DNA of 64,000 nucleotides from CAZHFW01 sp964531675 (GCA_964531675.1 CAZHFW010000022.1:1-64000); one strand, 5' to 3'; counted from the stretch's first letter, positions 34,403 through 43,672 are shown. Translations and numbers: made by a program. The notes: generated by a model not told the origin, from the sequence alone.

Positions 34403-35437
34403 TTGTCTCGCATCTTCATCGGCATCCCCACGCTCAACCGGCCGCAGTACGTCCGTGAGACGCTGCGCAGCGTGCTCGCGCAGTCCTTCTCCGACTTCCG
34501 CATCGTCGTCTCCGACAACGTCTCCGAGCCTGGCGTCGCCGAATCCGTCGCGTCCTTCATCCGCGAGCTCAACGACCCGCGCGTCAGCTTCCACCAGCAG
34601 CCCCAGAACGTCGGCGAATACGGCCAGGGCTGGTTCTTCTTCCGGTCCCTCCGCGATGAAGACTTCTTCATCATCCTCCACGACGACGACACCCTGCACC
34701 CCGACTATCTCCAGACCGCGGTCGAGACGCTCGACGCCCATCCCGACGCCGCCTTCTTCGTCGCCAACCCGGTCATGATGGACGCCAAAGGCGTCGACTC
34801 CGCCGAAAAGACCGCCTGGCAACGCACCTACTACGGCCGGACCGGCACGCCCGAAGGCCTCATCGACGTCCGCACCACGCACATGGCCTGCGGGTTCACG
34901 CCGATCTGCGGCACCGTCTTCCGCGCTCAGGCACTCCGCGACTCGGGCTTTGTCGATCCCGACTGTCACGGCAACTTCCCCTTCGAGATGAACATCTTCC
35001 TGCGCCTCGCGGACATCTCCGCCAAAGGCTGGTTCTGCCCGCGCGAGCTCCTCCGCTTCCGCTTCCACTCCGAAGCACTCTCCAACTACCTGCACCTGAT
35101 GGACAACCCGCACGTGGTGTCCACCATGATCAAGCTCCTGGCCCGCCGCAAGTACTCGGGCATGCCCGAGCGTCGTCGCCGCATCATCCTGGGGCGCCTC
35201 TACCGCGCCAATGCCGCGATTCTCACCCGTCAAGGCGATCCCCAAGGCTGCCGCCGCGATGCCATCCGCGCACTTCGCACGTGCCCGCTCTCGCCGCGCA
35301 CGCTGGCCGCGGCGCCGCTGGCCATCCTCGCGCCGGGGCTTTATCGCCGCGTCCTCCCGCCCCTCCCCGTCGCCCGCGTCGCGCCGCTCCTCAACCCCGA
35401 GAACGGCAGCGCCCCGCCCGCGAAAGGCCCTTCATGA
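34403..35437 (+). CDS. Glycosyltransferase family 2
   Basis: A 344-residue GT-A protein. It begins SRIFIGIPTLNRPQYVRETLRSVLAQS, with VVSDNVS and the metal-binding HDDDTLHPDYL (DxD). The central acceptor segment includes GTVFRAQALRDSGFVDPD. Start is a TTG at 34403 preceded by GGGGTGATCC. The C-terminal 60 residues are Arg/Ala/Pro-rich without obvious membrane helix. The stop overlaps the next gene by ATGA. Confidence 0.86.
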   Translation: MSRIFIGIPTLNRPQYVRETLRSVLAQSFSDFRIVVSDNVSEPGVAESVASFIRELNDPRVSFHQQPQNVGEYGQGWFFFRSLRDEDFFIILHDDDTLHPDYLQTAVETLDAHPDAAFFVANPVMMDAKGVDSAEKTAWQRTYYGRTGTPEGLIDVRTTHMACGFTPICGTVFRAQALRDSGFVDPDCHGNFPFEMNIFLRLADISAKGWFCPRELLRFRFHSEALSNYLHLMDNPHVVSTMIKLLARRKYSGMPERRRRIILGRLYRANAAILTRQGDPQGCRRDAIRALRTCPLSPRTLAAAPLAILAPGLYRRVLPPLPVARVAPLLNPENGSAPPAKGPS

Positions 35438-36342
35438 CCACGCCCTTCTTCAGCGTGATCATGAACACCTACAACGGCGCGCCCTGGATCCGCCAGGCCA
35501 TCGACTCGGTCCTCGCCCAGTCCTTCACCGACTGGGAACTCATCATCTGGGACGATGGCTCGACCGATCAGACGCCCGCCATCGCCGCCTCGTACACCGA
35601 CCCGCGCATCCGCGTCGTCCCCACCACCGACCGCGCCGGTCTGGCCAAGGCTCGTGAGAAAGCGGTCCGAGTGACCAAAGGCCGCTGGCTCGCCTTCCTC
35701 GATCAAGATGATCTCTGGGAACCATCCAAGCTCCAGGCGCAGCACGACCGGATTCACGCCGCCCAGTCCGAGCCAGGCCCGCCGCTGGGCATCTGCTACA
35801 CGCGGGCCCTCCGCTTCAACTCCCAGGGCCCCCTGGGCGACTTTGATCACCACCACCTGCCCAAAGACTCCCCCGAGGGCGACGTCTTCCAGAGGCTCTT
35901 CACGCACTCGTGCTTCATCTGCATGAGCGCGGTGGCGCTCGAACGCGAGGCGGTGCTCGCAGCCTTGCCGATGCCCGATTTCGTGAAGTTCTGCCCGGAC
36001 TATTTCCTCTACATCGCCATCAGCCGCACCCGCCGCGCGTGCGCGGTGCCCGAGCAGCTCTGCAAGTACCGGATCCACGACAAGAACATGTCGGTGGTCC
36101 ACCGCATGCGGATCAACCACGAGATCATCGCGATCGTGGAGCCCTGGAAGTCCGCGCTCCCTCCCCGGGTCTTCAAACGCCGCGTGCAGATCCACAAAAC
36201 CCTGATCGCGCTGGACGAACTCCGCGAGAAGGCGACCCGCCAGCAGGGACTGACACGCCTCTTCCGCGAAGGCTCGATCCGCTATCTGCTCGAACGCCCA
36301 TTCGCCAAGATCCGGCGCAAGCTCCTCGGCCTGACCAACTGA
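35434..36342 (+). CDS. Glycosyltransferase family 2
   Basis: A 302-residue GT-A protein: FFSVIMNTYNGAPWIRQAIDSVLAQSF, IIWDDGSTDQTP, and the DxD motif in LAFLDQDDLWEPSKL. The acceptor region contains HSCFICMSAVALEREAV. It is a paralogue of the preceding gene at family level only. It is the last gene of the plus-strand block; the next gene is convergent, 77 bp away. Confidence 0.87.
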   Translation: MTTPFFSVIMNTYNGAPWIRQAIDSVLAQSFTDWELIIWDDGSTDQTPAIAASYTDPRIRVVPTTDRAGLAKAREKAVRVTKGRWLAFLDQDDLWEPSKLQAQHDRIHAAQSEPGPPLGICYTRALRFNSQGPLGDFDHHHLPKDSPEGDVFQRLFTHSCFICMSAVALEREAVLAALPMPDFVKFCPDYFLYIAISRTRRACAVPEQLCKYRIHDKNMSVVHRMRINHEIIAIVEPWKSALPPRVFKRRVQIHKTLIALDELREKATRQQGLTRLFREGSIRYLLERPFAKIRRKLLGLTN

Positions 36343-36419
36343 GTTTCGCGCACTCAGTACGTTCTGCGCATCAGTCAGAGCCGAGTCGCGCAAGCGACCG
36401 GCCCGCCCTCCTCAGCGCC

Positions 36420-37877
36420 TCATCCCTTCACCGCGGTCCAACCCGTCTGGCTCTTGGGAGGCTTGGGGATCAGATCCGCGGGCAAGGGCGTTCCTGTCGA
36501 AACAAACCCGAGCTTCCCGCCGCTGCCGGTGCGGATGATGTCGAGCTGTCGACGCCCGATCTTCATTTTCAGCGTGACCAGATCGCCTTCGTACACGCGC
36601 TCGAGCACCTCGCCCCGGTTCTCGAGCAGATGGATGAGCTTGGACTCCCGGATCGGCACCTTCACGCCGAGCTCGAGGTGCAGTCCCTGCGCCAACTCGC
36701 GGATCAGATCGCGAATCTCGGCCTGCCCGATCGGCGTCGGCCCAGATGGCTTCCCAGGCAGCGCACAGAGCGGGATCGCCGCCGCCGCGACGCTGGCCGC
36801 CCTTTGCTTCCAGACCAGCACCTCGCGGTTGTCCTTGAGGCGGTCCGCCTTGTTCAAGAGCAGAATCCGCTTGGGCTCGATCCAGCCCGCGTCTTCTTCG
36901 TGCCCGCTCTTGCGGATCTCGTCAAAGAGCTCGTCTAGCGTGCGGTTCACCGTCCCAAGGTGCATCTCCGCTGCGGGATCGGACACATCGAGCACGATCA
37001 GGAGCACATCCGCGTGCGTCGCCTCTTCCAGGGTCGCCTTGAACGACGCGACCAGATTGTGAGGCAGATCGCGCACGAACCCGACGGTGTCCGACAGCAT
37101 CACCGAGAGTCCGCCGCCCAGATCCCAGTCGCGCGTGCGGGTCATGAGCGTCGCGAACAGACGGTCATCCGCGTATGCGCCGCCCGAGGTCAGCGTGTTG
37201 AAGAGCGTGCTCTTGCCCGCGTTGGTGTACCCGACGATGCCGACCGTGAAATGCTCCTGACGCCTGGCGAAGACCTCGCGGCGCTTGCGCGCCTGGATCT
37301 CCTCGAGCCTGGCCCGCAGGTCATCGCGACGGCTCTGCACCAGACGCCGGTCGATCTCCAGCTGCTGCTCGCCCGGGCCGCGCGTCCCGATGCCCGCGAT
37401 CCCGCCCGCGCCCACGATGCGCTCCAGGTGGCTCCACATCGCGCGAAGCCTCGGATACGTGTACTCGAGCTGCGCCAGCTCCACCTGCAGCTTCGCCTCG
37501 TGCGTCGTCGCACGGCTCGCGAAGATGTCGAGGATCAACTCCGATCGGTCGATCACCTTCCGCTCGGTCACCTGCTCGATGTTGGCGATCTGCTTGGGCG
37601 ACAGGTCGTGATCGAAAATGATCGTCGTCGCGCCCAGGGTGTCGCAGAGCCTCTTGAGCTCCTCGACCTTCCCCTTGCCCATATACGTCCCCGCGACCGG
37701 ACGCTCCAGGTTCTGCGTCAGCTCGCCGACGATCACCGCGCCCGCCTGCTCCGCCAGGGCGCGAAGCTCCCCGAACGGATCCATCTTGTCATACGACGAA
37801 TCCGGCAAACGGACCGCGGCAACCACCGCACGCTCCGACTGAACCGCAATCCCACTCCGCTCGATCGGCTTTGGCAC
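36420..37877 (-). CDS. hflX: Ribosome-associated GTPase HflX
   Basis: A 485-residue GTPase. The N-terminal HflX domain contains GTYMGKGKVEELK and FDHDLSPKQIANIEQ; a Gly-rich GAGGIAGIGTRGPGEQQLEIDRR linker leads to the G domain with G1 GYTNAGKST (about residue 225), G3 DTVGF and G4 NKAD. HflX splits stalled or hibernating ribosomes. A C-terminal extension of about 130 residues follows the usual end. I place the start at GTG 37877 because TACGCT (37888-37883, minus strand) lies 5 nt upstream and no Shine-Dalgarno exists; a TTG at 37970 would add an unlikely Gly-rich leader. Confidence 0.9.
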   Translation of the reverse strand: MPKPIERSGIAVQSERAVVAAVRLPDSSYDKMDPFGELRALAEQAGAVIVGELTQNLERPVAGTYMGKGKVEELKRLCDTLGATTIIFDHDLSPKQIANIEQVTERKVIDRSELILDIFASRATTHEAKLQVELAQLEYTYPRLRAMWSHLERIVGAGGIAGIGTRGPGEQQLEIDRRLVQSRRDDLRARLEEIQARKRREVFARRQEHFTVGIVGYTNAGKSTLFNTLTSGGAYADDRLFATLMTRTRDWDLGGGLSVMLSDTVGFVRDLPHNLVASFKATLEEATHADVLLIVLDVSDPAAEMHLGTVNRTLDELFDEIRKSGHEEDAGWIEPKRILLLNKADRLKDNREVLVWKQRAASVAAAAIPLCALPGKPSGPTPIGQAEIRDLIRELAQGLHLELGVKVPIRESKLIHLLENRGEVLERVYEGDLVTLKMKIGRRQLDIIRTGSGGKLGFVSTGTPLPADLIPKPPKSQTGWTAVKG

Positions 37878-37976
37878 GCCCAAGCGTACGGGCCCCAAAC
37901 GCCCGAAGCGCCCTCCACCCACCCCTCCCAGAGCCTCCGAACCGCTTTTCGGGAACCAAACCCCGACCAATCCCCT

Positions 37977-37982
37977 ACACTC
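37977..37982 (+). promoter_or_regulatory. Probable -10 element of the ctpA-like operon
   Basis: TACACT lies 43 bp before the TTG start, leaving a leader of about 37 nt that carries the GGAGG ribosome-binding site. A good -35 is not apparent. Confidence 0.35.
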
Positions 37983-38025
37983 TGATGCATATCGCGGGCG
38001 TCCTGACGTCCGTCGGAGGTGTCCA

Positions 38026-39699
38026 TTGAGGCAGTCGCGTTCGCTCTATGAGCTCTCCCTGGTCGGCATCCTCGGGATCGCCGTCGTCGGCTCCACCCTG
38101 GCGGTCGCCCGCCGCGGGTCGGACTACAAGTTCTTCGAACCCGTCATCGACGTCAAACACATCATCTCCGAGCGCTACGTCGACAAGGTCGACGAGAAGG
38201 CCCTGCAGAACGGCGCCATCCAGGGCATGCTCGAAACCCTCAACGACCCGTACACCATCTACGTCCCCTCCGAAGAAAAGGCCGGCTTCGACAAGGAGCT
38301 CACCGGCGAGTACGTCGGCATCGGCGCGCAGGTCGATCAGAAGGACGGCTGGCTCCTCATCGTCAGCCCCCTCGAAGACTCCCCCGCCTACAAGGCCGGC
38401 CTCATGGCCAACGACAAGGTCCTCGAAATCGATGGCAAGTCCACCCAGGGCCTCTCCATCGACAAGTGCATCGAGACCCTCCAGGGCCAGCCAGGCACCC
38501 CCGTCAAACTCACCATCGAACGCGCCGGCGCCAAGCAGTCCATCACCGTCGTCCGCGATCGCATCAAGACCCTCTCCGTCAAGGGCTTCCACCGCGATCC
38601 CACCGACCCCAACAAGTGGCAGTTCATCATCGATCCGCAGCGCCAGATCGCCTACATCCGCCTGACGCAGTTCACGCCCCAGTGCGCCAAGCTCATCTAC
38701 GAAGCCCTCGAGTCCGTCAACGCCTCCAAGGGTGAACTCAAGGGCCTCGTGCTCGATCTCCGCTGGAACCCGGGCGGCCTGCTCAACGAAGCGGTCTCCA
38801 TCGCCGACTTCTTCCTCGAAGACGGCGTCATCGTCTCCACCCGCGGCCGCTCCGTCCCCGAATCCATCGAACGCGCCCGCAAGGAAGGCACCTTCCCCAA
38901 CTTCCCCATCGCGGTCCTGGTCAACAACTCCAGCGCCTCCGCCTCCGAAGTCCTCTCCGGCGCACTGGTCGAGAACAACCGCGCCATCGTCGTGGGCACG
39001 CGTTCCTTCGGCAAGGGCACCGTCCAGGGCGTCATCAACATTCCCTCCGCCGACGGCGCTGAACTGAAGTTCACCGAGCAGGGCTATTACCTCCCCTCGG
39101 GCCGCTCCATCACCCGCAAGGACGACAAGGCCCAGTGGGGCGTCGACCCCACCCGCGGGTTCTATGTCCCGCTCACCGATGACGAACTCATCGAGATGCT
39201 CCGCGTCCGCCGCGAACTGGAAGTCATCAAGCCCGATCAGCAGTCTGGCGAACAGCGCTGGTCCGACGCCGACTGGATCCTCTCGACCCTGAAGGACAAG
39301 CAGCTCGCCGCCGCGGTCCGCGCCGTCCAAGGCAAGATCGACACCGGCGAGTGGAAGCCCACCGGCCTCGACGGCATCTCCGACAAGGGCGTGCAGATCG
39401 GCGAGGCCCAGCGCCTCATCGTCGCCCGCGATCGCCTCGAACGCGAACTGCTCCGCCTCGACCGCCGCATCAACGCCGTCGAAACCGGCGTCGGCGAAGT
39501 GAAGGGCAACGCCGACTTCTGGGCCGACGATCTCGACCTCACCGGCGGCTCGCTCGAAGTCCGCGACAAGTCTGGCAAGGTCGTCGCGACCCTCCAGATC
39601 ACCGGCAACAACCTCGAGCGCTGGCTCGTCGACGCCGATGTGAAGAAGGCCGACGACAAGAAGGCCGAAGACAAGAAGCCGGCCGAGAAGAAGGAATGA
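38026..39699 (+). CDS. S41-family C-terminal processing peptidase
   Basis: A 557-residue periplasmic serine protease. One N-terminal hydrophobic segment (residues 10-27) acts as signal or anchor. Then come the S41 N-terminal helical region, a PDZ domain (EYVGIGAQVDQKDGWLLIVSPLEDSPAYKAGL...) and the catalytic core with Ser in NNSSASASE (about residue 305) and Lys in RSFGKGTVQ (about 330). A C-terminal domain ends in a Lys-rich tail with repeated DDKKAEDKK. It degrades or processes envelope proteins. The start is TTG at 38026 with GGAGG 8 nt upstream. Its stop overlaps tsaD by ATGA. Confidence 0.9.
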   Translation: MRQSRSLYELSLVGILGIAVVGSTLAVARRGSDYKFFEPVIDVKHIISERYVDKVDEKALQNGAIQGMLETLNDPYTIYVPSEEKAGFDKELTGEYVGIGAQVDQKDGWLLIVSPLEDSPAYKAGLMANDKVLEIDGKSTQGLSIDKCIETLQGQPGTPVKLTIERAGAKQSITVVRDRIKTLSVKGFHRDPTDPNKWQFIIDPQRQIAYIRLTQFTPQCAKLIYEALESVNASKGELKGLVLDLRWNPGGLLNEAVSIADFFLEDGVIVSTRGRSVPESIERARKEGTFPNFPIAVLVNNSSASASEVLSGALVENNRAIVVGTRSFGKGTVQGVINIPSADGAELKFTEQGYYLPSGRSITRKDDKAQWGVDPTRGFYVPLTDDELIEMLRVRRELEVIKPDQQSGEQRWSDADWILSTLKDKQLAAAVRAVQGKIDTGEWKPTGLDGISDKGVQIGEAQRLIVARDRLERELLRLDRRINAVETGVGEVKGNADFWADDLDLTGGSLEVRDKSGKVVATLQITGNNLERWLVDADVKKADDKKAEDKKPAEKKE

Positions 39700-40943
39700 C
39701 AGATTCGGGCCCTCCCCATTCTCATGGAACAGGCCTCCCGCCTGGGGCTCCTTCTCCATCCCGCTCCGACGTCCTTCACGCTGGCCCGCTCGCGCCCTCA
39801 GGCCCCATCCTGGGCATCGAATCCTCCTGTGACGAAACCGCCGCTGCGATCGTCGCGCCGGCGGATCGAGTCCTCTCCTCCGTCGTCGCGAGCCAATACG
39901 AGCTCCACGCCGAATACGGCGGGGTCGTCCCCGAAATCGCCAGCCGCGCCCACGTCGAACGCATCACGCCCGTCGTCCGCGAAGCCCTCCGCGCCGCGGG
40001 CGTCTCCAGATCAGACCTCGTGGGCATCGCGGTCGGCTGCCGCCCGGGCCTGATCGGCTCGCTCCTGGTCGGCGTCTCGGCCGCCAAAGCCCTCGCCTGG
40101 TCCCTCAACCTCCCGCTCATCGGCGTCGACCACGTCCACGCCCACCTCTACGCCGGCCTCCTGATCCCGAGCGAGGATTCACACGCCCACGACACTCCCC
40201 ACGCCCTCGACGAGTCCGCGAGTCGTGGCGCTCTCCCTCTCTCTTCCCCCTCTTCCTCCCCCTCCCCCACCTCCCCCGCGCTCGGGCTGGTCGTCTCCGG
40301 AGGCCACACCTCCATCTACCGCATCAACGCCTGGGATCAGCTCACGCGTCTCGGCGCCACGATCGATGACGCCATGGGCGAGGCGTACGACAAAGCCGCG
40401 GTCATGCTCGGCCTTCCTCACCCGGGGGGCCCCAACCTCGACGCGCTGGCGCGTTCGCCGGAAGCCGATCCCAAGCGCTTTGAGTTCCCGATCTCGCGAC
40501 TGGGCCGCGAGTCGCTCGACTTCAGCTTCTCAGGCCTCAAGACCTCCGTGCTCTACGCAACCCGAGGCGTGCCCCAGTCCGATGGCTCGTTCCCGCGCGA
40601 ACACGCGAGCCTCCCCGCTGCCGACAAGCGCGATATCGCCGCCGGCTTCCAGCGTGCAGCCTGCGCCGCCATCATCCTCAAGCTCGAACGCGCCCTGGAT
40701 CAACTCGCCTCCCAGGGCGTCCGCTGCTCCACCCTCTACACCGGCGGCGGGGTCACCGCCAACTCCCGCCTCCGCGCCGAACTCCTGGAGCTGGGCGCAC
40801 GCCGCCATCTCCGCGTGCTCCTGCCTCCGATGCCGTACTGCGTCGACAACGCCGCCATGATCGCGGGCCTTGGTTCCAGACTCCTGAGCCTGGGCCACCG
40901 CTCCCCCCTCTCGCTCCCCGCCACCCCCACCACCGCATGCTGA
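39696..40943 (+). CDS. tsaD: tRNA N6-adenosine threonylcarbamoyltransferase
   Basis: A 415-residue ASKHA-fold enzyme that, with TsaB and TsaE, makes t6A37 in tRNAs reading ANN codons. ILGIESSCDETAAAI starts at residue 38, after an unusual 37-residue Pro/Ser-rich N-terminal extension. The iron-binding HVHAH is at residues 146-150. GLVVSGGHTSIYRI, DDAMGEAYDKAAVMLGLPHPGGP and TGGGVTANSRLR complete the family pattern. Residues about 160-194 are a low-complexity Ser/Pro insertion encoded by a pyrimidine-only run. AAGAAGGA precedes the ATG, which overlaps the protease stop. Confidence 0.95.
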   Translation: MTDSGPPHSHGTGLPPGAPSPSRSDVLHAGPLAPSGPILGIESSCDETAAAIVAPADRVLSSVVASQYELHAEYGGVVPEIASRAHVERITPVVREALRAAGVSRSDLVGIAVGCRPGLIGSLLVGVSAAKALAWSLNLPLIGVDHVHAHLYAGLLIPSEDSHAHDTPHALDESASRGALPLSSPSSSPSPTSPALGLVVSGGHTSIYRINAWDQLTRLGATIDDAMGEAYDKAAVMLGLPHPGGPNLDALARSPEADPKRFEFPISRLGRESLDFSFSGLKTSVLYATRGVPQSDGSFPREHASLPAADKRDIAAGFQRAACAAIILKLERALDQLASQGVRCSTLYTGGGVTANSRLRAELLELGARRHLRVLLPPMPYCVDNAAMIAGLGSRLLSLGHRSPLSLPATPTTAC

Positions 40944-41755
40944 ACCGCATCACCGCGCTCCACCCGCTCGCCGCACGCGCTCTGGCCATGCCGCTGCTGC
41001 TGGCGCTGTTCCTGTTCAGCGCCGGCGTCAGCCCCAAAGCCCCGCCCCAACACCCCCCGCTCTCCACCTACGAGCGCACCACCATCGATGGATTCACCAT
41101 CCTCCTAGACCCCGCCAGCCAGAAGTCGGACGCCCTGCGGCACCGTCGCGTGCTCGCCGCGCTCAGCTTCGATCTTGATCTCATCGTCCAGCGCATCCCG
41201 GCGCCCGCGCTGGACCTGCTCCGCCAGACGCCCATCGTCCTGACCGCCTTCACCGAACCGACCGACACCTGGAAGGGGCGCGGGTGCTGCTACCACGCTT
41301 CCGCGGGCTGGCTCACCTCCAACAACTACGACGCGGCCCGCGAAGGCGTCGTGGAAATCCTCAACGCCGACGACTTCCTCCAGTGGCGCGCCGAACAACC
41401 CATGATGCTCCTCCACGAGCTCGCGCACGCCTACCACCACCGCCTCGACGTCGCCCGCGCCGACGTTCAGCAGGCCCTCACGCTCGCCAGAGCCGACAAG
41501 CTCTACGACCAGGTCCCCTACGTGCTGCTTGAGCCCAGCAAAACCAAGCAGGCCTACGCCATCACCAACGCGACCGAGTACTTCGCGGAGCTCACCGAGG
41601 CCTACTACGGCCGCAATGACTACTTCCCCTTCACACGCACCGATCTCAAGGCCCACGACCCCCGGGGCTACGCCGTCGTCGAGAAGCTCTGGAACCTCTC
41701 CGCGGAAGACCTGCGCATCGAAACCACCCCCAAAGCCCTCAGACCCCAGCGCTGA
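40937..41755 (+). CDS. Secreted zinc metallopeptidase-like protein (HExxH)
   Basis: A 272-residue protein with a signal peptide (about residues 1-33). The zinc site HELAHAYHH starts at residue 159, and TEYFAELTEAYY about 50 residues later offers the third ligand Glu, a gluzincin arrangement related to anthrax lethal-factor-like families. It is probably periplasmic or secreted; the substrate is unknown. It overlaps the tsaD stop by 7 nt and is followed after 3 nt by the release-factor-like gene, so it belongs to the operon with the S41 peptidase. Confidence 0.72.
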   Translation: MLNRITALHPLAARALAMPLLLALFLFSAGVSPKAPPQHPPLSTYERTTIDGFTILLDPASQKSDALRHRRVLAALSFDLDLIVQRIPAPALDLLRQTPIVLTAFTEPTDTWKGRGCCYHASAGWLTSNNYDAAREGVVEILNADDFLQWRAEQPMMLLHELAHAYHHRLDVARADVQQALTLARADKLYDQVPYVLLEPSKTKQAYAITNATEYFAELTEAYYGRNDYFPFTRTDLKAHDPRGYAVVEKLWNLSAEDLRIETTPKALRPQR

Positions 41756-41758
41756 TCC

Positions 41759-42274
41759 ATGCACCCCGCTGCCCTCACCGACGAGGAACTCCTGGCCCAG
41801 TGCCGCCTCACCCGAGGCCGCTCTTCAGGCCCAGGCGGACAGCATCGCAACAAGGTGAGCACCGCGATCGTCATCGTGCACGAGCCGACCGGAGTGGAGG
41901 CCCAGGCCGCCGAAAGCCGCAGCGCCGAAACCAACCGCCGCGAGGCCCTCTTCCGTCTCAGGCTCGAGCTGGCCATCCGCGTGCGTTCCGCGCTGGTCCC
42001 CCGCGACAACTGGGGAGACATCCGCTCGGACCTCTGGCGCTCGCGATGCAACGACGCAGGCCAGATCGCGTGCAACCCGTCGCACCGCGACTATCCCGCA
42101 CTGCTCGCCGAGGCGCTCAACGTCATCCACGCCGCCAACCTGGACATGAAGTCCGCCGCGCTCAGGCTCTGCTGCACCGTCTCGCAGCTCACCAAGCTCA
42201 TCAAGGACCATCCGCACGCGCTGGCCGCCCTCAACCGCGACCGCGCCGCCCGCAAGCTTCACGCGCTTCGTTGA
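41759..42274 (+). CDS. Release-factor-like protein with GGQ motif
   Basis: A 171-residue protein. Residues 1-90 form an RF-1 domain with the peptidyl-tRNA hydrolysis motif SSGPGGQHRNKV (GGQ at 26-28), as in ArfB/ICT1 and small release-factor homologues. No codon-recognition domain is present. Unlike ArfB, the C-terminus is not a simple basic tail. Residues about 95-171 form a helical domain (SHRDYPALLAEALNVIHAANLDMKSAALRL...) ending in Arg/Lys-rich helices. It probably rescues stalled ribosomes. It is the last gene of the operon. Confidence 0.8.
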   Translation: MHPAALTDEELLAQCRLTRGRSSGPGGQHRNKVSTAIVIVHEPTGVEAQAAESRSAETNRREALFRLRLELAIRVRSALVPRDNWGDIRSDLWRSRCNDAGQIACNPSHRDYPALLAEALNVIHAANLDMKSAALRLCCTVSQLTKLIKDHPHALAALNRDRAARKLHALR

Positions 42275-42456
42275 GGGGATGCCAAGACGCGTTCGCGCAC
42301 GGGACCGAATCCCTCCAACCGATCGGCCCGGTCCCGCGCCGGCGCATGCGCGGGGAGAGTCGCCGACGCCTCCGATCGGTACGCGCTCCGGAGGATCAGG
42401 AACTCCGGGGGCCGGCTTGTGCCGATCGGGATCACGCGGAATCCTTCGCACAAACG

Positions 42457-42489
42457 AAAAGACCCGCCGCGTTGTTCACGCAGCGGGTC
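42457..42489 (-). terminator. Intrinsic terminator of the sorting-tail gene at 42518
   Basis: Stem GACCCGC / GCGGGTC with inner pairs around 42461-42489, followed on the minus strand by TTTT. It may also serve the convergent operon. The rest of the 243-bp interval from 42275 to 42517 holds nothing else I recognise. Confidence 0.7.
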
Positions 42490-42517
42490 CAGGAGACACC
42501 CAACACAACACCGTGAC

Positions 42518-43276
42518 TTACCGACGACGACGGCCCGCAACCAGCCCGCCCACACCGAGCAGCGCCATCGCGCCCGGGGTCGGGACGGTGCTCACGCGCC
42601 AGCCGAAGTTCGCCACCGGCTGACCGTTGAAGTTGAACGCAGCGCCGGCCGGATTGCTGACCAGGAACGAACCCGCAGCGTTGGTCTGGAACGCGGTGTC
42701 AAGGCTCGAGCCCTGCGTCGGGGGCCCGAAGACGCCCTGACCCAGGCCGTTGAGCAGGGAGTCGGACACGCCGGTGCCGACGTTGTCAAAGGTGATGCCC
42801 GCCCAGAAGTGCAGCGGCATCGCCGCGCCACCCACCAACAGCCCGGTCGTATACGTGTTCACCGAACCCGCGTTGAACGTGATCGGATTGAACGAATACC
42901 CGGTGATGTACGTGCCGGGCCCGCCGCCGGCGCCGTCGGCCGCATAGAAGCGGACGCGGGCACGAGCCGACACGTTGGCCGTATTGAGGTTGGAGACTGA
43001 GAACGTGAACTCGGTGAGGGCCTCGCCCGCGCTGCCTTCACGCGTGATGTCGTCGGCGACCAGACGCGTAATCCCGCCCGCCGCCCCGCCGTTGGAGAAC
43101 GCCTGACCCGAGAAGTTGGCGATGTTGCTGTACCGCGGCAGGTTCTCCGTCGCCCCGCCCAGGTTCGCCGCCATGCCGATCGGAGCCGAGCCAACCAGGT
43201 GCGCATCGATGGTGACGTCCGCCATCGCGGTGCACGCCGCGCCCGCCGCCGCCAGAAGCCCAATCGCGATCTTCAT
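42518..43276 (-). CDS. Secreted protein with short PEP-CTERM-like sorting tail
   Basis: A 252-residue protein with signal peptide (MKIAIGLLAAAGAACTAMA) and a beta-rich, Asn/Gly-rich body without cysteines after the signal. The C-terminus reads VPTPGAMALLGVGGLVAGRRRR. The start at 43276 has GGAGAG upstream. Body sequences (FTFSVSNLNTANVSARARVRFY) are also found in similar form in the neighbouring gene at 43673, so the two are paralogues, probably arisen by tandem duplication. Function unknown; likely attached to or released at the cell surface after exosortase-type processing. Confidence 0.8.
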   Translation of the reverse strand: MKIAIGLLAAAGAACTAMADVTIDAHLVGSAPIGMAANLGGATENLPRYSNIANFSGQAFSNGGAAGGITRLVADDITREGSAGEALTEFTFSVSNLNTANVSARARVRFYAADGAGGGPGTYITGYSFNPITFNAGSVNTYTTGLLVGGAAMPLHFWAGITFDNVGTGVSDSLLNGLGQGVFGPPTQGSSLDTAFQTNAAGSFLVSNPAGAAFNFNGQPVANFGWRVSTVPTPGAMALLGVGGLVAGRRRR

Positions 43277-43518
43277 GTTGCTCTCTCCTTCTCTGGGCCG
43301 CTCCGAGCCCGACACGCTCAACCCCACAAGGGCCAAACCGCGCCAGCTCAAACCGGCATGTGTTGCAGAGAGAGCTATGCCTCACCTTCCTCCCATCCAC
43401 CATCAATCATCCGCCGCTCCCAGCAAAGCCCCGGTGAACCCGTACCACCTGTAACGCCCCGGCCCCCCAGCCCCCAGTTATCAACCCCATCACGCCCAGT
43501 GCCCAGTGCCTTCGGACC

Positions 43519-43556
43519 AAAAAACAACCCGCCCCGCGGAGGAAGTGCGGGGCGGG
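43519..43556 (-). terminator. Intrinsic terminator of the sorting-tail gene at 43673
   Basis: A 10-bp stem CCCGCCCCGC / GCGGGGCGGG (43528-43556) is followed on the minus strand by TTGTTTTTT. Confidence 0.85.
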
Positions 43557-43672
43557 CTATTTGCATTCGAGCTTCTTCGGGCCGGGGACCGTTACATTCC
43601 GTCCCGAGAAGGATTCGTCACAGCAAGGAGTCCCAGCGGTATCTCAAGCCCGCGCATCGCGCGGGAGGAGAC

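Noticed and set aside
40225..40280. Pyrimidine tract as a sign of an assembly error or frameshift in tsaD
   Set aside because: The tsaD frame is continuous across it and the conserved motifs on both sides are in the same frame, so it is read as a genuine insertion.
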